Assembly: GCA_029817715.1 (NCBI GenBank)
Contig: JARUPY010000397.1
Span: forward strand, 2,108,001 to 2,172,000
DNA from: Melastoma dodecandrum
Lineage: Eukaryota; Streptophyta; Magnoliopsida; Myrtales; Melastomataceae
Direction of reading: 5' to 3'
DNA length: 64,000 bases
Below are positions 33,301 to 45,824 of the stretch, piece after piece. A program made the position numbers and the translations under genes. Under the pieces are notes generated by a model that searched no databases, was not told where the DNA came from, and saw only the letters and a list, made by a program, of their open reading frames with translations. Numbering within the stretch: the stretch's first letter is position 1; each line of letters opens with the position of its first letter.

Positions 33301-36300
33301 CAACTAGAGCAGAATTTACCAATTTAATAGGCTGTTGATGAGTACCTAAAAAAGTGTTCTCTATCCAATAAAAAACTACCATTGATTTCATTCAGGCGCA
33401 TGGGTGACTTCCACTGATGTTGTGTTGAATTACTCTAACTACAACTTTTGAGTGGTTAAAAGGGCGGTGTGATCAGCTTCACCTCTCCCTATCAACGTTA
33501 TTGTGGGAATCGAAATCAAAATTATATGCACCACTTTTTTCTAAAAAGAGGAAAGAAAAAGGATGGACAGCTAAGCTGTGGGGAGAGCAGAAGACCTAAA
33601 CAAAAGAAAACAAAGAAACAAACAAAGCAAAATCCAACCTGAAGTTGGCACAGACACAGCAATTATCTTGCCTGGCCAGACCTGAAACGTCAGGTCACCA
33701 TTCAGCAATTACCTTGCACAGCACTGGTCCTCATGACACCACAGGCTCATGCATCAGTGCGAATACATAAAAAGTGGCCCCATTAGAGAAATGGACATAA
33801 CCACTAGGAAGAAAATTTTACAGAAAGTAATATGTCATGTCTAATACACATTTTCACCACAGAAAGACATCAACGATAAAAAATTGACTAGCCATGCAAT
33901 CTGCCAGCACACATTACAACACACAAGTTTCCCAACAAAAAGAAAATTGGCGCTTATGTATTTATTAGTATTGTATTAAGTGCAAAACTGGCATACTACA
34001 ACTGCGATTCTCCTCAAACACAAAGAGAAGTTTCCAACTGTCAGAAAAAAATGAACTGGCACTTCAGAATCAAGATAAGGGACAAAGATCCAGATTCAAA
34101 CAGCACTGTGAAGAAACTGAATCATTTGAACGATGTATCCAGCATTAAAAGTATTTCACACCATGTACAATATAATGAAGAATAAAAAGCCAACTTTGAC
34201 TAATGTAACCATACCTCTTTCTCTTCTGTCAACATTCCGTATGCGCACAGTAACATGGGTATCTCGAGCAAATGTTTCACCCAATTCCTCCCAAGTGCTA
34301 TAAAGCTGAGCACGACACTCCTCAAAAAGCAATGGTTCAAACACACTAATGTACTCTTCTACTGACTCAAAACACCCAGGAACACACTGTAGATCAGTCT
34401 CACCTGAAAGATAAAATTAACATCAGTACTGATATGCTGCTAAAACACTAAAATCTGAAGCTGGCATTAGATAGGTTTGAATCATCAGACAAATAGAATA
34501 AGATAGCCAGCCAACCTAGGCTAACCAGCAATGTGCATATTTTATTTGATAAATCTAAAGAAATATAACCTAAAATAGAAGGAGGATCGATGCCATATTA
34601 AGGCTCCTAAGCATCCCACAGTGCTGTTTCAATGTCCCACTTAAAAGTTAAAAAAACTATAATGATTGATAAATTAGACTGAGAAAATGAAAATCAGCAC
34701 CAGCCTTTCAACAAACATATAACATATGCCACAAGGACAATAATCCATAACATATGCCACAAGGACAATAATCCATGGGGCTGATTTTTTCTTTAAAAAT
34801 AAGCAATGAGAAACTGAAATTGCTACTTAAAAGAGACAATCCTAGAACCTGGTCCGACCAAGATATAGCATAAAATTCAACCACTTGATAATGAATCAAA
34901 TAGAACTAAGTGCATACAGCTTGTCTCACAGTCACCAAAAGAAAAGTTCAATGAAAATGCCTAATTAACCAACATCATGACAAATGAATCACAGCCAATG
35001 CTTCAATTGATTCAAGACAGATTTTCACTAAAAACAACAGTGAAACAGACAAGGTATCCAAATTTCTTGTTTGATAACTTGGTAGCAAAAGTAGGATAGG
35101 CAAAATCATACCAGGCTGTTGCCAGAAATTTTCATTGGTAACCTCCCGAATAAGTCGTTCAACAGATGTATCTTGATAGGTTGAATTAGAGGCAGGAGGT
35201 TTTTTGGAAGAAGGATGCTTCTTGTTGCCCGGCTTTGTCTCAAAGGGGATTTGATTGACTAAAGAAGGCTTCTTATTTGACATGTGAGAATTTTTGGCGG
35301 GTCTTGGATCAATGGATTGCTTCCAAGAACCTTGTCGAGCAATGGATGCCGGAGACACCTCAAACAAAAGATCACTAACATTGGTCAGCCTCTTGGAATT
35401 AGCAGATATTCCAGTATCCACATCTCCGTTGCATTCGGACTTAGATTCTTTGTATTCAGTGGAAGCACCTCCTTCATTAGGTGAAGCTTCCATCCTTCTC
35501 ACATCCTTATATACAGGCTGACCCTGCTTCTCTGCAGTGCGTTCCGATGGCGGAAGAATTGTTCGAACATCCTTTGGTGGACGGAAGGATCCAAATGCTG
35601 TAGGTTGTCTCCTTGGTGTTGATGTCTTCATTTGCCCTGCTTGTTTTACATCTTCTAAGTTGAGGAACATCGTCTGCCTATTTCGTTTTTTCCCCAACAT
35701 TGCTTCTTTCTGTTCATCTATCTTCCTCTTGACGGGATTATTTGCACATTTCAGCGCATAGCTTGCCTCAATGCCCTTAACTTCCTTCTGCTTTGAAATG
35801 GAAGGAGGTTCCTCCAGGACTTTACCAGAGACGTCAATTTTGCCATTCCCCTCATTATTCTGTACAAAATGTGGTTCTGAATCATTAGAATCTAACTCTA
35901 ATCCTGCATTTCCTCGAATAGAATTCTCACCACTACAATTTTCAGAAACTCTGCCACTACATGTAGCCTTACTAGACACCATAGAAGCATGATTACCGGT
36001 ACTTTCTGATTTTGCCTTCTCTCCACCTTGTTCATGATGGCTACCAGATCCATGAGCATCAGAGGCACCCTCGCCATCTGACCACTCGCCTTCTTCTCTG
36101 TCAACTGATTTTGCAGCCAAATCCACATTTTCTGATCTTCCTCTGATCTCCTCTCCATCACCAGATTTCGATGACGAGGCAGTTTTAAGGTCAGTCTCCA
36201 TCCCTGTACTTGGCAAGTGGCCATTCAATGCATGGCTCTGAGCACTTCTGGGCCGGGTAAAGGGTTGAAAGCCGGACAATGACGACGCGTGCGAGAAAGC

Positions 36301-36474
36301 GTTATTGTTCGCAATTCCTAGAGGAACTACTGCTGCTGTTAAGTTACCGGGCGTATGTGCATTTACTGATGGAAGTGTCTTTTGAGGTTGCGAGCAAACA
36401 ACGCTGTCATGGTCCTCGTCATATCCAGCAGGTGGTTCATTGAGATCAAACAAAGGTCTTCCTCTAGATGCCAT
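30322..36474 (-). CDS. SEN1-like superfamily 1 helicase (1367 aa)
   Basis: Six coding exons on the minus strand: 36474-35112, 34403-34215, 33148-32890, 32797-32665, 32579-30813 and 30714-30322. Phases match throughout. The protein begins MASRGRPLFDLNEPPAGYDE, the signature of plant SEN1-like proteins. A long disordered Ser/Glu-rich N-terminus follows, then a central SEN1 N-lobe (ECRAQLYSTWEELGETFARD). The UPF1-like helicase core starts in exon 5: Walker A GPPGTGKT at 724-731, VIDEAAQASE near 1000, GDPQQLPATV, then QYRMHP, DAFQGQERDVIIMSC and NVALTRARRALW. The C-terminal exon is basic. Likely roles are RNA/DNA unwinding in transcription termination and RNA processing in the nucleus. An 884-aa family-typical core with all motifs intact suggests it works. 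Confidence 0.95.
34719..34774. repeat. 28-bp tandem duplication in a helicase intron
   Basis: ATAACATATGCCACAAGG and the following ten bases occur twice back to back (34719 and 34747), identical, inside intron 1 of the helicase gene. Confidence 0.9.
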
Positions 36475-37696
36475 CTCATAAGGATATGCATCAAAACTTA
36501 TATCTCTACTTAAACCAAACCAAGCAACAACTGCCGTGATTGCTTGTGTTGATAGAACAGGAACAGATCTGAAAAAGAAAAAAAAAATTATTACAATAGG
36601 GATAACACAGGAAGCCCCAAGTTGACAATGTCGAGCTCCCTAAAAGAAATTAGCATGGAAGATAAGACAAGATAAAAGAAAAGCTATCCTCCATTACACC
36701 GAAACTAAGAACAGATATAATAAAGCATCAAAAGTCAGCAGATAACTGAAGTTATACATAAATTCTCCATCAGAATCAACAAATCAAGCGAGCTATTTTC
36801 ATTACAATTCAATGGCTCATACGCATATAAATCTTCAACTTAGGTACCAATGGTTCATTCATACATGCAGTTTGATCTAACAAACCCCGGGTAAACTGCG
36901 AAATAACAAACCAACGCCCCAAAGAGAACAACACAGTCCCAATATTCCACCATGAATCAACCCAAGTGCAACTCTACAATCCCTCTGCAAAACTAAACAC
37001 AGCACTAATCCATCAGCAAGCCAATCACTTCAACCGATGTCCTCCGCCAAACTCGCCTAAGCTCACACCTCCAAGAAACCTGCTCAATAGCCACAACCGA
37101 ATCCTGCCTAACCTAAACTAGGGTTCCAAATTCCCCCAAAACACAACCAAACCCAAACCTAAATCACCGCAGAGATCAAGCCTTATCCCTAAAAATCCCC
37201 CGTGGCCGAGAAACAAGACCAGGGGAACGAAAATCTGGCGCAAAAGTCAACAAAGACGAGCCAGTAAATCCACTACCGCCACCGCGACGACGCCAAACCA
37301 CCAACCAATTCAGACCAACAGAAAATTCGTCCCCGACCCCCATCCAAGAGCCAGGGATCCAGACGACCGCGTCCAGTAACGACCGATTACGGCGAATCAC
37401 GTCCAGAACAACGATTAGTCCAAGATTTTGTAAGTACGAGTTATACCTCCGAGGGCGAGGCGAGGGGGGTAACGAATCTGGTCGTAGAGAGAGAAAGAGA
37501 TAGGAAGAGATGTAGATGGGGGGGACTGCAGAGGGATCTCGAGAGAGTGATCGTAGGGAGAGAGGGCGTGGGTGGGGGTTGGGAAAGGAGGAAGGGGAAG
37601 GAGACTTCCACGGAGAGAGAGAGAGAGAGAGAGTTTGGTGAAGGGAGGAGATTGGAATGCGAAAGATGGGAGAGGGGGAGGGTGGGTTTATATAGG
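36475..37696 (-). promoter_or_regulatory. Helicase promoter, leader and 5' UTR intron
   Basis: The minus strand has a TATA box, CTATATAAAC, at about 37686-37695. A CT-rich leader follows, containing the GA/CT microsatellite at 37614-37632. A GTATAA donor at 37446 pairs with a polypyrimidine acceptor CTTTTTCAG ending at 36569, giving an 878-bp intron in the 5' UTR. The second leader exon (36568-36475) runs to the ATG. Confidence 0.65.
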
Positions 37697-37699
37697 GGA

Positions 37700-40422
37700 A
37701 ATACCCCGGGGCGGGAGGCGCCTCGCCGGCCGGGGTTGGTTTACTCTCCGGTCTCGGCGACCGGCGCTGGAGAAACTTCTTAAATGATATAGTATTGATT
37801 TTTTTTTTTTTTTGTTATTTATAATAGTAATAATAGAGGGCTGTAAATATTGGATTTCAATGGGCCCCCTATGAGATGACGAGAATGCCCACGACTTTTG
37901 TACGGTTTGTTAGTAGGCACGGGCGTTCCACTGTTGTAGTCAAATGACTAAGTTGCCCTCTCTTTTTTCATAACTAGAGATTTTTGAGCTTTTGCTTTAT
38001 TCATAGAGATAATGATTTTGAGATCTGGTAGCTGTTGATGCAAAATTGTTTTTCGCGTATCAAATTTTATAAAAAACTGCGGCCATTGTAAAATAATTGA
38101 ACAAAGATGAAACAATAAATAATACTTGAATTACAAGTGAACAATATTAAATTACAAGAATTGGGTCTCTAAAATACTTACAAATATATTGAAAAGACGA
38201 AACAATAAGAGACTGTGATTGACGCTTCACGACGAACGTCATACGACGTGCTGCGACTACAGCAGCCTCTTTTAGTGGAGTTTACCTTAAAGGAACAATG
38301 GATGAAGGTGGTGAGGGTGGAAGTTTCCAGGACGCGAGGTGGTTTCTGAACAATATAGGAAAGACAGAAGTTGTAGATCAATTTGTCATATTGATCTTAG
38401 TGATTGATCATGTCTTTCTTCTCTTTCTTTCCATTTTTTATACGTTATTATTCGATTATCAGAATTTGATTTACTTAGATCGTGTGCACAATTAAATCCC
38501 TATTTTATAGAAATCATGGAAATCGTGTCTTATTCAAAACCGCCACGTATCTAACTCCACTTGAATGTTTGAGATCATCGTGGTCTATCTCGAGATGCAC
38601 GATGTTTGATCTGTTACCTTTACTCAAAGTTTTAATCTCGATATTCGTACGTTATCCCAAAGTGTGATATTACATGTTCTCGAAACATGACTTTATTCTA
38701 TCATTTCGAGTTCCCGTAAACCATCATTTCAGTGGCATACTCATTCACATAACATCTCTTATTGTAATCTTGAGGTGTATGTATGTAACTCGAAAACATC
38801 CGACCTTTCTTCAAGGCTCTATGTTTCTTCTTGAATTCACAGATAGATGCCTTAAATTTGTGTGTCAACAAAGACACTTCCTACTTACATACCACATCAG
38901 ATGAACATCTCCATCCGATATAGAATATTTTCCATGCACCCGTGGCTTATAAATGTTATAAGACCCTAATAAAAGGGGCTAAAAAAGTACTTTAAAGCAC
39001 AATGGTTACGATTCGAACCATTTCATCGTGAATCCTCCTTAACAATGGCGTGCCTCGTGGGACAAAAACCCGCTATTTTACTTACGATTAGCCTTTTTTT
39101 GGACTTAAAAGGAATAAAACTCATACATCTTGCTTAAATTTTACAATTTGAATCGAAAGCCCTAAACACAATTTCATCTCCTCTTACTTGGTTAAAAAGA
39201 AACCTAATTAATAGTAAGAGAGAGAAAAACAATCAATTAGAACGGAATGAAGGAAATTACCTCTCTGCCCCCCATCTCTGCTGGACGACCTCTCAAGACG
39301 ACGACTCCCGCGGTGGTGGGGTTCGGGACTTAGGAGGGAGGGCGTTCTGGTCATTGGAACCAACGGGGCGTGACGAAGGTGGGCCTTCCGGATGGTTTAA
39401 TGTTTTTCTGTTTGGGGATTAAAAGAATTGGGGGGGGGGGGGGGGGGGGGGGGGATTGTGTAGAGACGTGTTTTTAAGGGTGCGTTTATTTGACATATGA
39501 AATGCATTCTTAATAATTCTTTTTCAAAATGTTTCGTCAACTCCTTTAAGCAAAAGTCAACTATGAATTAATGCATTATTATTTATTACAAAAAATTTCA
39601 ACGTAAGCCCTTCTTTTTTTTTTCCTACTCCCCTGAAAATATTTCCTTATTATTTCTGGAACCCTAAAAATTAACGTTTCGAAATAGTTGTTTAGAAAAA
39701 CTAATTCATTTTCGACATTTTAGTTTTGTTTAAGTAATCAAAATCGAATTTTTAAACATTAACTTTTACGTATTATTTATTAAATTTTAAAATATTTATT
39801 ATAGCGAAATATTCTTTCTGTTAAAATTTGTTCCAAAATAATATTTTACGAAATAAGTTGGTCAAATTGAAAACTCATCGGCCAGAGTCAGTGAATCGGA
39901 ATTATAAATTTCGATTTTGTTTTTTTTAAAGAAATCGAAGTTAACTTTAATCAAACTTAAAATCGAAATCATGAATTTAAATTTTAATAAAGTTCCAAAT
40001 ATTTCTCATCACTTCCCACATTCTCCTCCCCCTAATACCCTCCAAATCATATTAGAATCGGAGTATAAGACTCCGATTTACTCCACATGTCCCATTTTCT
40101 CATCCTTAATCCCAGGCTTTCTCATTATCCCTCCCACTCCTAAAATCAAAGTGGTTGGGCTTAATAAAATCAAAGTCCCTAATTCTAATTTTATGTTTTG
40201 GTGAAATAAAATTATAGTCACCGACTTTGATTTTTTAAAAAAATAAAATCGAAACCCGTAACTCCGATTTACCGACTTAATCGAACAAGTTTCGGTTTGA
40301 CCGACGCACGTAGGTTATGTTACATTGGAACAAAGCCCTCCTTCGTTTAAGATTAAACGGGGACACTTTTAAGACAGGAGGGGTCCGAGGAAGAGGAAGA
40401 CAGGAAGGAAGCGGAAAGCCAC
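37700..40422. other. 2.7 kb intergenic region
   Basis: No gene seen. It contains a G25 homopolymer at 39430-39454. From about 39,850 to 40,290 there are several short inverted motifs built on AATCGGAGT and ACTCCGATT. Confidence 0.4.
39430..39454 (+). repeat. G25 homopolymer
   Basis: Twenty-five consecutive G residues are seen directly. Length in the real genome may differ, because such tracts are error-prone in sequencing. Confidence 0.8.
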
Positions 40423-42499
40423 ATGACAGCCTACTCCACGATCCTGGTACCCGTGTTTGTCGTGTCCCTGGTGTTCCTCGCCACCGACTGGGTGTCCCTC
40501 CCTTCCTGCGGTCTTCTCATCCCGATTGGCGGCCATCCCCGGGTGGTCGACCCCCCGGAGGGCAGCCAACAGGACCTTAGGGTGATGCTGGTCGGGGATC
40601 TCTTGTTGTCCGGGGACGATTCCAGCTTCCTCGACTCATACTTCAGGGATTACTACCTCTCCCAGTTCTTCAGGGTAAATTCCGAAATCTCTAGGGAATG
40701 CGTGGCCCCCCTGCCCCTTGCTCTTTTCTCAGTGTCATCTTGATCGGGAATTGAGTGCCCTTCCGATTGTATCACTGTAGGGTTTCTTGAATGACTGAGC
40801 GGATGCGAGGGTGGTATTTAACGTTGGGGGATGAATTCGGGGTTTAGTGACCTGCTGTTGACTATCTTTTTCTAGCAGTTAGAGAGACTGACGATGATGT
40901 TCTCAAGGTTATTGTCTTTTTTTCCTTACCGTAATTCGTGGCCTGCCGTTCGTCAGCAGAAGTCGTTTCAAGCTCTCAAGCCTGACATGTTGGTATTCCT
41001 GGGTGATGTTTCCGCCAGAGGTTGGAAATTGACCAGAAAGCAGTGGGTATCTGTGATCCGTCAATTCAACCGGATAATTGGGGCATACGTTGGGATCCCT
41101 TTCCATGTCGTGCTCGGTGACAAAGACATCGGGAATTGTAGCGAACTGGATGCCCAATTCGTTAGCTGGGTTGCTGGTAGATTTCCTGGGTTGGATTCGG
41201 CAGGCTGTGGTGCCTTTGAGATGAACAATGTCGCCTTTATCTCCCTCAACTCCGTAGCCTTGATGTGTGGCGATTGTGCTCTGCGTTTCGGCATCGAGCA
41301 AGCCATAGAAAGAGAGAAGTATGCTCTTTATGAGGAAAGTTTAGGTAGTAGTAACCTGGCGACTGAATCCTATCAAAGTGCTGAGACGTCTTTGCATCTC
41401 CCCTGGAGACAGAACTCCATGCCCCCCGGATCTGGTCCCGTCCTCTTGCTTCACTTACCCCTGCACATGAAGGGAATGCGGAATTATGCTCATGGCCTCC
41501 TGGCGGAGGGTTCAGATGAACAACTGAGGTGTGTAGCACAGCTCATAATATTGAACCTCCTTCTCGAGTTAAACTTCATGTATATTAAATACACCATTCT
41601 GTTTCCTCAAAGCTGGAAGTTTTTCTCATCCATTTGACGTTTTATGTCCTTAGGTCTGTTGGACCCATGCCATACGAGCTTTCGCAGTCTATCCCACCGA
41701 ATGCAACGACATATATTTTTCAAGCCCTTAGACCAAGGTATCATTCATCTTAGTATCGTATCTAATAAGCCGATTCCACCTAATGTGTCAAAGGCTTTGT
41801 TTACCTTGCGTTGCTTCTGGACATCTTTTTTCCTTCTTCAGCCTTTATTTTGGAATGTCTCTATGAATTGCTGCTACTCCATGATGTTTGCTTTCCGCCT
41901 TGCCATGAGTCCATGTCATTTGGCAAAATGAGAAAGTCTAATAGATGATGTCTGGTTGTGAATGTCTATATGAATTGCTGCTCCATGATGTTTGCTTTCT
42001 GCCTTGCCACATTTGGCAAAATGAGAAAAGTCTTCTGGATAATGTCTGGTTGTGAATGATATTGGACTTGCGTCATAATTAACTGAATTGAGCGATGAAA
42101 CCGTGTATGAAGAGGCGATGTTGTAGTGAGGTAATTTTCGGTGAAGTTATTTCGTTCTGTAGCTTGATTGGGCATCACTGTTATGTGCCTCGCAGGATTG
42201 TTTTCAGTGGGCACAGACTCCAGTTTGGTAATTACATACATGACGACAGAACGCATGAAGTGACTGTCCCTTCCATGTCATGGGCTGATGGGGGAACGCC
42301 TGGATTTGTGCTAGCTACATTTCAAAATGGCTCGGCTGTCGGCATCAGTCACTGTAGTCATACAAAGGAAGCGCATGTACTTTCACTTATGTTTCTTTTG
42401 CTCATGATGATACTGATTATTCTGGTGAAGGAATATCGCGAACTGAGGATATTGCAGCGGACAATGGTAAATCACATTTGCCTCGCCATCTTTTCATAG
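40423..42499 (+). CDS. Membrane-anchored metallophosphoesterase (Cdc1/PGAP5-like)
   Basis: Exons 40423-40674, 40960-41528, 41654-41737 and 42196-42499 join in matching phase, giving about 402 aa. The N-terminus has a membrane anchor (TILVPVFVVSLVFLATDW). The calcineurin-like core follows: RVMLVGDLLLSG, DMLVFLGDVSARG, VVLGDKDIG, VLLLHLPLH and VFSGHRLQF. A second hydrophobic helix (LSLMFLLLMMILIILV) near the C-terminus is followed by a basic tail. In this plant family several metal ligands differ from the canonical GDxH and GNHD motifs. Relatives act on GPI-anchor ethanolamine phosphate in the early secretory pathway. I end the last exon by reading through to TAG at 42497-42499; a donor at 42467 could instead join a small unseen exon. 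Confidence 0.82.
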
Positions 42500-42597
42500 T
42501 GACGGAATTATGAAACCATGTCTTTTAAATAGCTTAAGCTTTTGGTCGAGCTGGCAATCGCAGTTCTTGAATGCAACTCGAAGGATACATGAAGCTC

Positions 42598-45376
42598 TCA
42601 GGCTAGAACAGCAACTGGGTATTCCTCATTTTCAACGACCAAGAAATGCCATCCTTCTTCCATCACCATCATCCCATCCTCATTTGCACGGCTGAAATGT
42701 TCGCACGGGTTCAATTTGAACTCGATCTCGACCCTTTCTCCTGCCTTGAGCTCCACGCTCTGGAAGTCCACCAGCTGTTTCACGGGACTTCCAGCGCTTG
42801 GCTTTGCCCGCCTCAAGAACAGCAACACCGGGTGTCTTCCCGCCATGTCACCCTGGTTCTCGACTTCGACGGTGACCAGGGACTTGCTTCTCTCGCAGAA
42901 CTCAACGCCCAGTTCCGAGACCGGTTTCTGGCGAGCAGAGCCGGGGGCCTCGCTCGAGTTGGAGTTCAAGTGGAATGCCTCTTTTGTAACAGAAGTAAAC
43001 TTGTATGAATACTTGGTGTAATGGAGGCCATAGCCAAACTCGAAAACTGTCTGCCCCTGGTAGAACCTGTAAGTGCGACCAGGATACCCCGTGGATGGAT
43101 CCGGCCGCATCCTCATATCGGTCATTGGCACGCGGGTGAACTCTTGCGGGTACCACGTCACTGGTAATTTTCCTTCTGCAATGTGCAAACGGCATGAAAC
43201 TGTGAGGAATTTACATTACGTGATTTCTACGTTGAGGAAACACTGAAGTCTTTACCCGGGTTATGGTCGCCGAAGATGACTTGGACTAATGCATAACCTC
43301 CGGCCTCTCCGGGATACCCCGCCCACACTATACCACCGATATTCTCATCATCCCGAGCAAATCTCACGTCCACTGGGCCTCCACAAATGAGAACAAGAAC
43401 AATGGGCTTCTTCGCAGCCCTTGCGACTGCACTGATGAGCTCCTGCTGTCGACCAGGAAGAACCAGATCAACACGATCGTGATCCTCAGCCTCTTCCGTC
43501 TGGTTCAATCCCATCACCAGCACCACGTCATCCACCTCCTTGGCGAGTGCCACCGCCTCATCGATCGCAGCATTGGAACACGCCACAGTATCGCAACCCG
43601 AGAGATACTTGGCATCCTTCCCATAAAGCTGCAGCGCTTGGAGAATGGTAATAGATGTGCAAGGGGGGCCCGCATAGTTCCCCAGCAACAGCCAAGCGGA
43701 ATTCGCATTCGGACCAATGACAGCAAGCGAAGAGGACTTGGAATTCTGAAGCGGGAGTCGGTTCCTGTCGTTCTTCAAGAGGACAAAGCCGCGGCGAGCA
43801 GCCTCATGGGCCAACTCCAAATGCTCCCGGGAGCACGCCTGGTTGGGGCCAATGTAGCCGAAAGGGAGCTTGCTGGGATCGCCGTCAAAGAGCCCGAGCC
43901 TCATTCTAACCGAGAAGAGGTTGTGTAGAGCTCTGTCTATCTGGGACTCGGGCAACTTCTTCTTGTATATGGCAGACTTGGTGTGTGTCTGAAGGTAGGA
44001 TCCACAGTTAACATCCATGCCTGCTTTAAGCGAAACGGCGACAGCATCTTCCGGCGTCTTGGCATAACCTTGATTCTCGTACATGATCGACACCGCGTCA
44101 CAGTCCGAGGTAATATACCTTGGGGAAAGGGAAAAACATAACTGGATTAGTCCTGGTCATAGCCGCGAGAGGTGTTCGCATGGGACTATTTCATCTGTAC
44201 CCATGAAAGTTCCATTTCGCTCGGGCAGTGCCGGAGAGGAGATCGTAGTTAGCGCAGCTGGGGACGCCATTGACCCGGTTATAAGCGCACATGATGCCGC
44301 TGGCCCTGCCGTCCTGAATGCACCTCTGGAACGGGGGCTGAAATGTGTCCGCCATGTCTTGTGCCGTTACCTGCAATCACGAGAATCACCATGTGGCCCC
44401 CCAAATGCACATGAGCTTAAATTAAATAATTAAGGAAATAACTTATCAGTAAAAAATGAGAAATGAAAATGATAGACTATTACACAAAATTGTCCTAAAG
44501 ACAGCAACAAAGGTTGAAATAAACTAAAAGATAATTCAAAAAGCCGGAATATATGGGGGACGACAACCAACCAATCACGTGCTCTGCCCCCATGTCCCCC
44601 ACCACCACATTTATCTAATGAACAAAGGTTTGATTTTATATCGATAATGTAAGAAAGCGACCGACCTTGGCATCGAACACGAATCTGTTGATTCCCTTCC
44701 AGTGATCGAGGTCGTAAGCCGTGAAGTGCTTGCAGCACGCCGACGCCTGGAGCCGGCCCCCCCTCGGGCGCCTCGTCCCGTCCGCGGAGTCCCCCTGGAC
44801 TCCCCTCACGTACGCGACAGCGTACCTCCCCGTCATGGTTGGGTCCTCGCCGGGGGTCTCCTGACCCCTCCCCCACCTCGGGTCCCTAAACACGTTGATG
44901 TTGGGGGCCCAGAAGGTCATCCCGGTCGTCTCCCCGGCATTGTAGACAGCCCTGGCTTCGGTCCCAATGGCCCTGCCAATGCGGTACCAGAGGTCTTCGC
45001 TGAAGGAGGCAGCTGTGAGGATGACCTGGGGGAAGGACGTGGCACCCTTAATGGTGGTGTTGAGGGTGACCCCCTTGCCAGCCTGGGAGACGCCGTGGAG
45101 GGACTCGGACCACCACTCGTAGGAAGGGATGCCGAGGCGGGGTATGGAGGGGGCGGTGTTGCCGAGCTGGGAGATCTTCTCGTCGAGGGTGAGGCGGGAG
45201 ACGAGGTCCTTGACCCTGGCGGAGATGGGGAGGGAGGTGCGGCAGAAGGGGAGGGATCTGGTGGGGGTGAAGGAAGGGTGGCAGGAGTAGGGGGGTCCGG
45301 CGGCGGAAGAGGAGAGGAAGAGGATGAAGAAGAAGAAGAAGAAGAAGAAGGGGTGGGGGAGTGGTCGTCCCACCAT
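42598..45376 (-). CDS. BXL: GH3 beta-D-xylosidase / alpha-L-arabinofuranosidase (773 aa)
   Basis: Four exons on the minus strand: 45376-44666, 44370-44201, 44118-43256 and 43175-42598. Phases match and total 774 codons. The signal peptide includes eight Phe encoded by a GAA/TTC microsatellite. The mature GH3 N-domain follows ([77 protein letters not shown]). The catalytic nucleophile is Asp299 in [11 protein letters not shown]. The GH3 C-domain and a fibronectin-III-like C-terminal domain ([30 protein letters not shown]) end the protein. It acts in the cell wall, removing xylose and arabinose from xylan, arabinan and pectin. The gene is tail-to-tail with the metallophosphoesterase, 98 bp apart. 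The ATG at 45376 is the first in frame. Confidence 0.96.
45326..45350. repeat. GAA microsatellite inside the xylosidase signal peptide
   Basis: Eight GAA units on the + strand encode a run of Phe on the minus strand. A second microsatellite of AGT units lies upstream at about 45440-45465. Confidence 0.9.
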
Positions 45377-45824
45377 TGCTTTTGGGGGATTTGGAATTGG
45401 AATGGGGGGGGTCAAGCAGCGCAGAAGGGGAGTGTGCAAGTAGTATTAGTAGTAGTAGTAGTAGTTGAAGGGAGGGATAGATATAACCACTTGTTTTAAA
45501 GAAAACAAAAAAAAACCCATTGGAAAATTATTGCTTTTTTCTTTTATCCTTTATGAATTACGGATGTCTCCATCGATTTTTGAAAAGTTGTCGCTTTATA
45601 TACTATAATATTTGAACCCGGAAGACATGGGTCAGATTCTCTTCGATGTGATGCGATTACTAGAAGGCCCAAAAAAACGTAGTACCCGGATCCACTCCTG
45701 GGCCGTTCATGATGGGCCCAACTCATCTGGAGATTTCTTTTTTTTTTACTGCCAAGGTTCGCAACGGACAACGACCTAGGATACCTGTTCTGCAATGGAC
45801 CAAAGCCCATTTCAAGGAGTTCAA
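45377..45824 (-). promoter_or_regulatory. Upstream region of the beta-xylosidase gene
   Basis: Contains the AGT microsatellite and possible TATA-like GGTTATATCTA near 45480-45490 on the minus strand. Otherwise nothing distinctive. Confidence 0.35.

Noticed and set aside
39430..39454. G25 tract as a functional G-quadruplex
   Set aside because: Seen, but a pure homopolymer in intergenic DNA is more likely slippage or sequencing artefact; no gene context supports a role.
44702..45499. 265-codon + frame rich in Gly and Glu
   Set aside because: Shadow of xylosidase exon 1 on the opposite strand, created by high GC and the GAA repeat.
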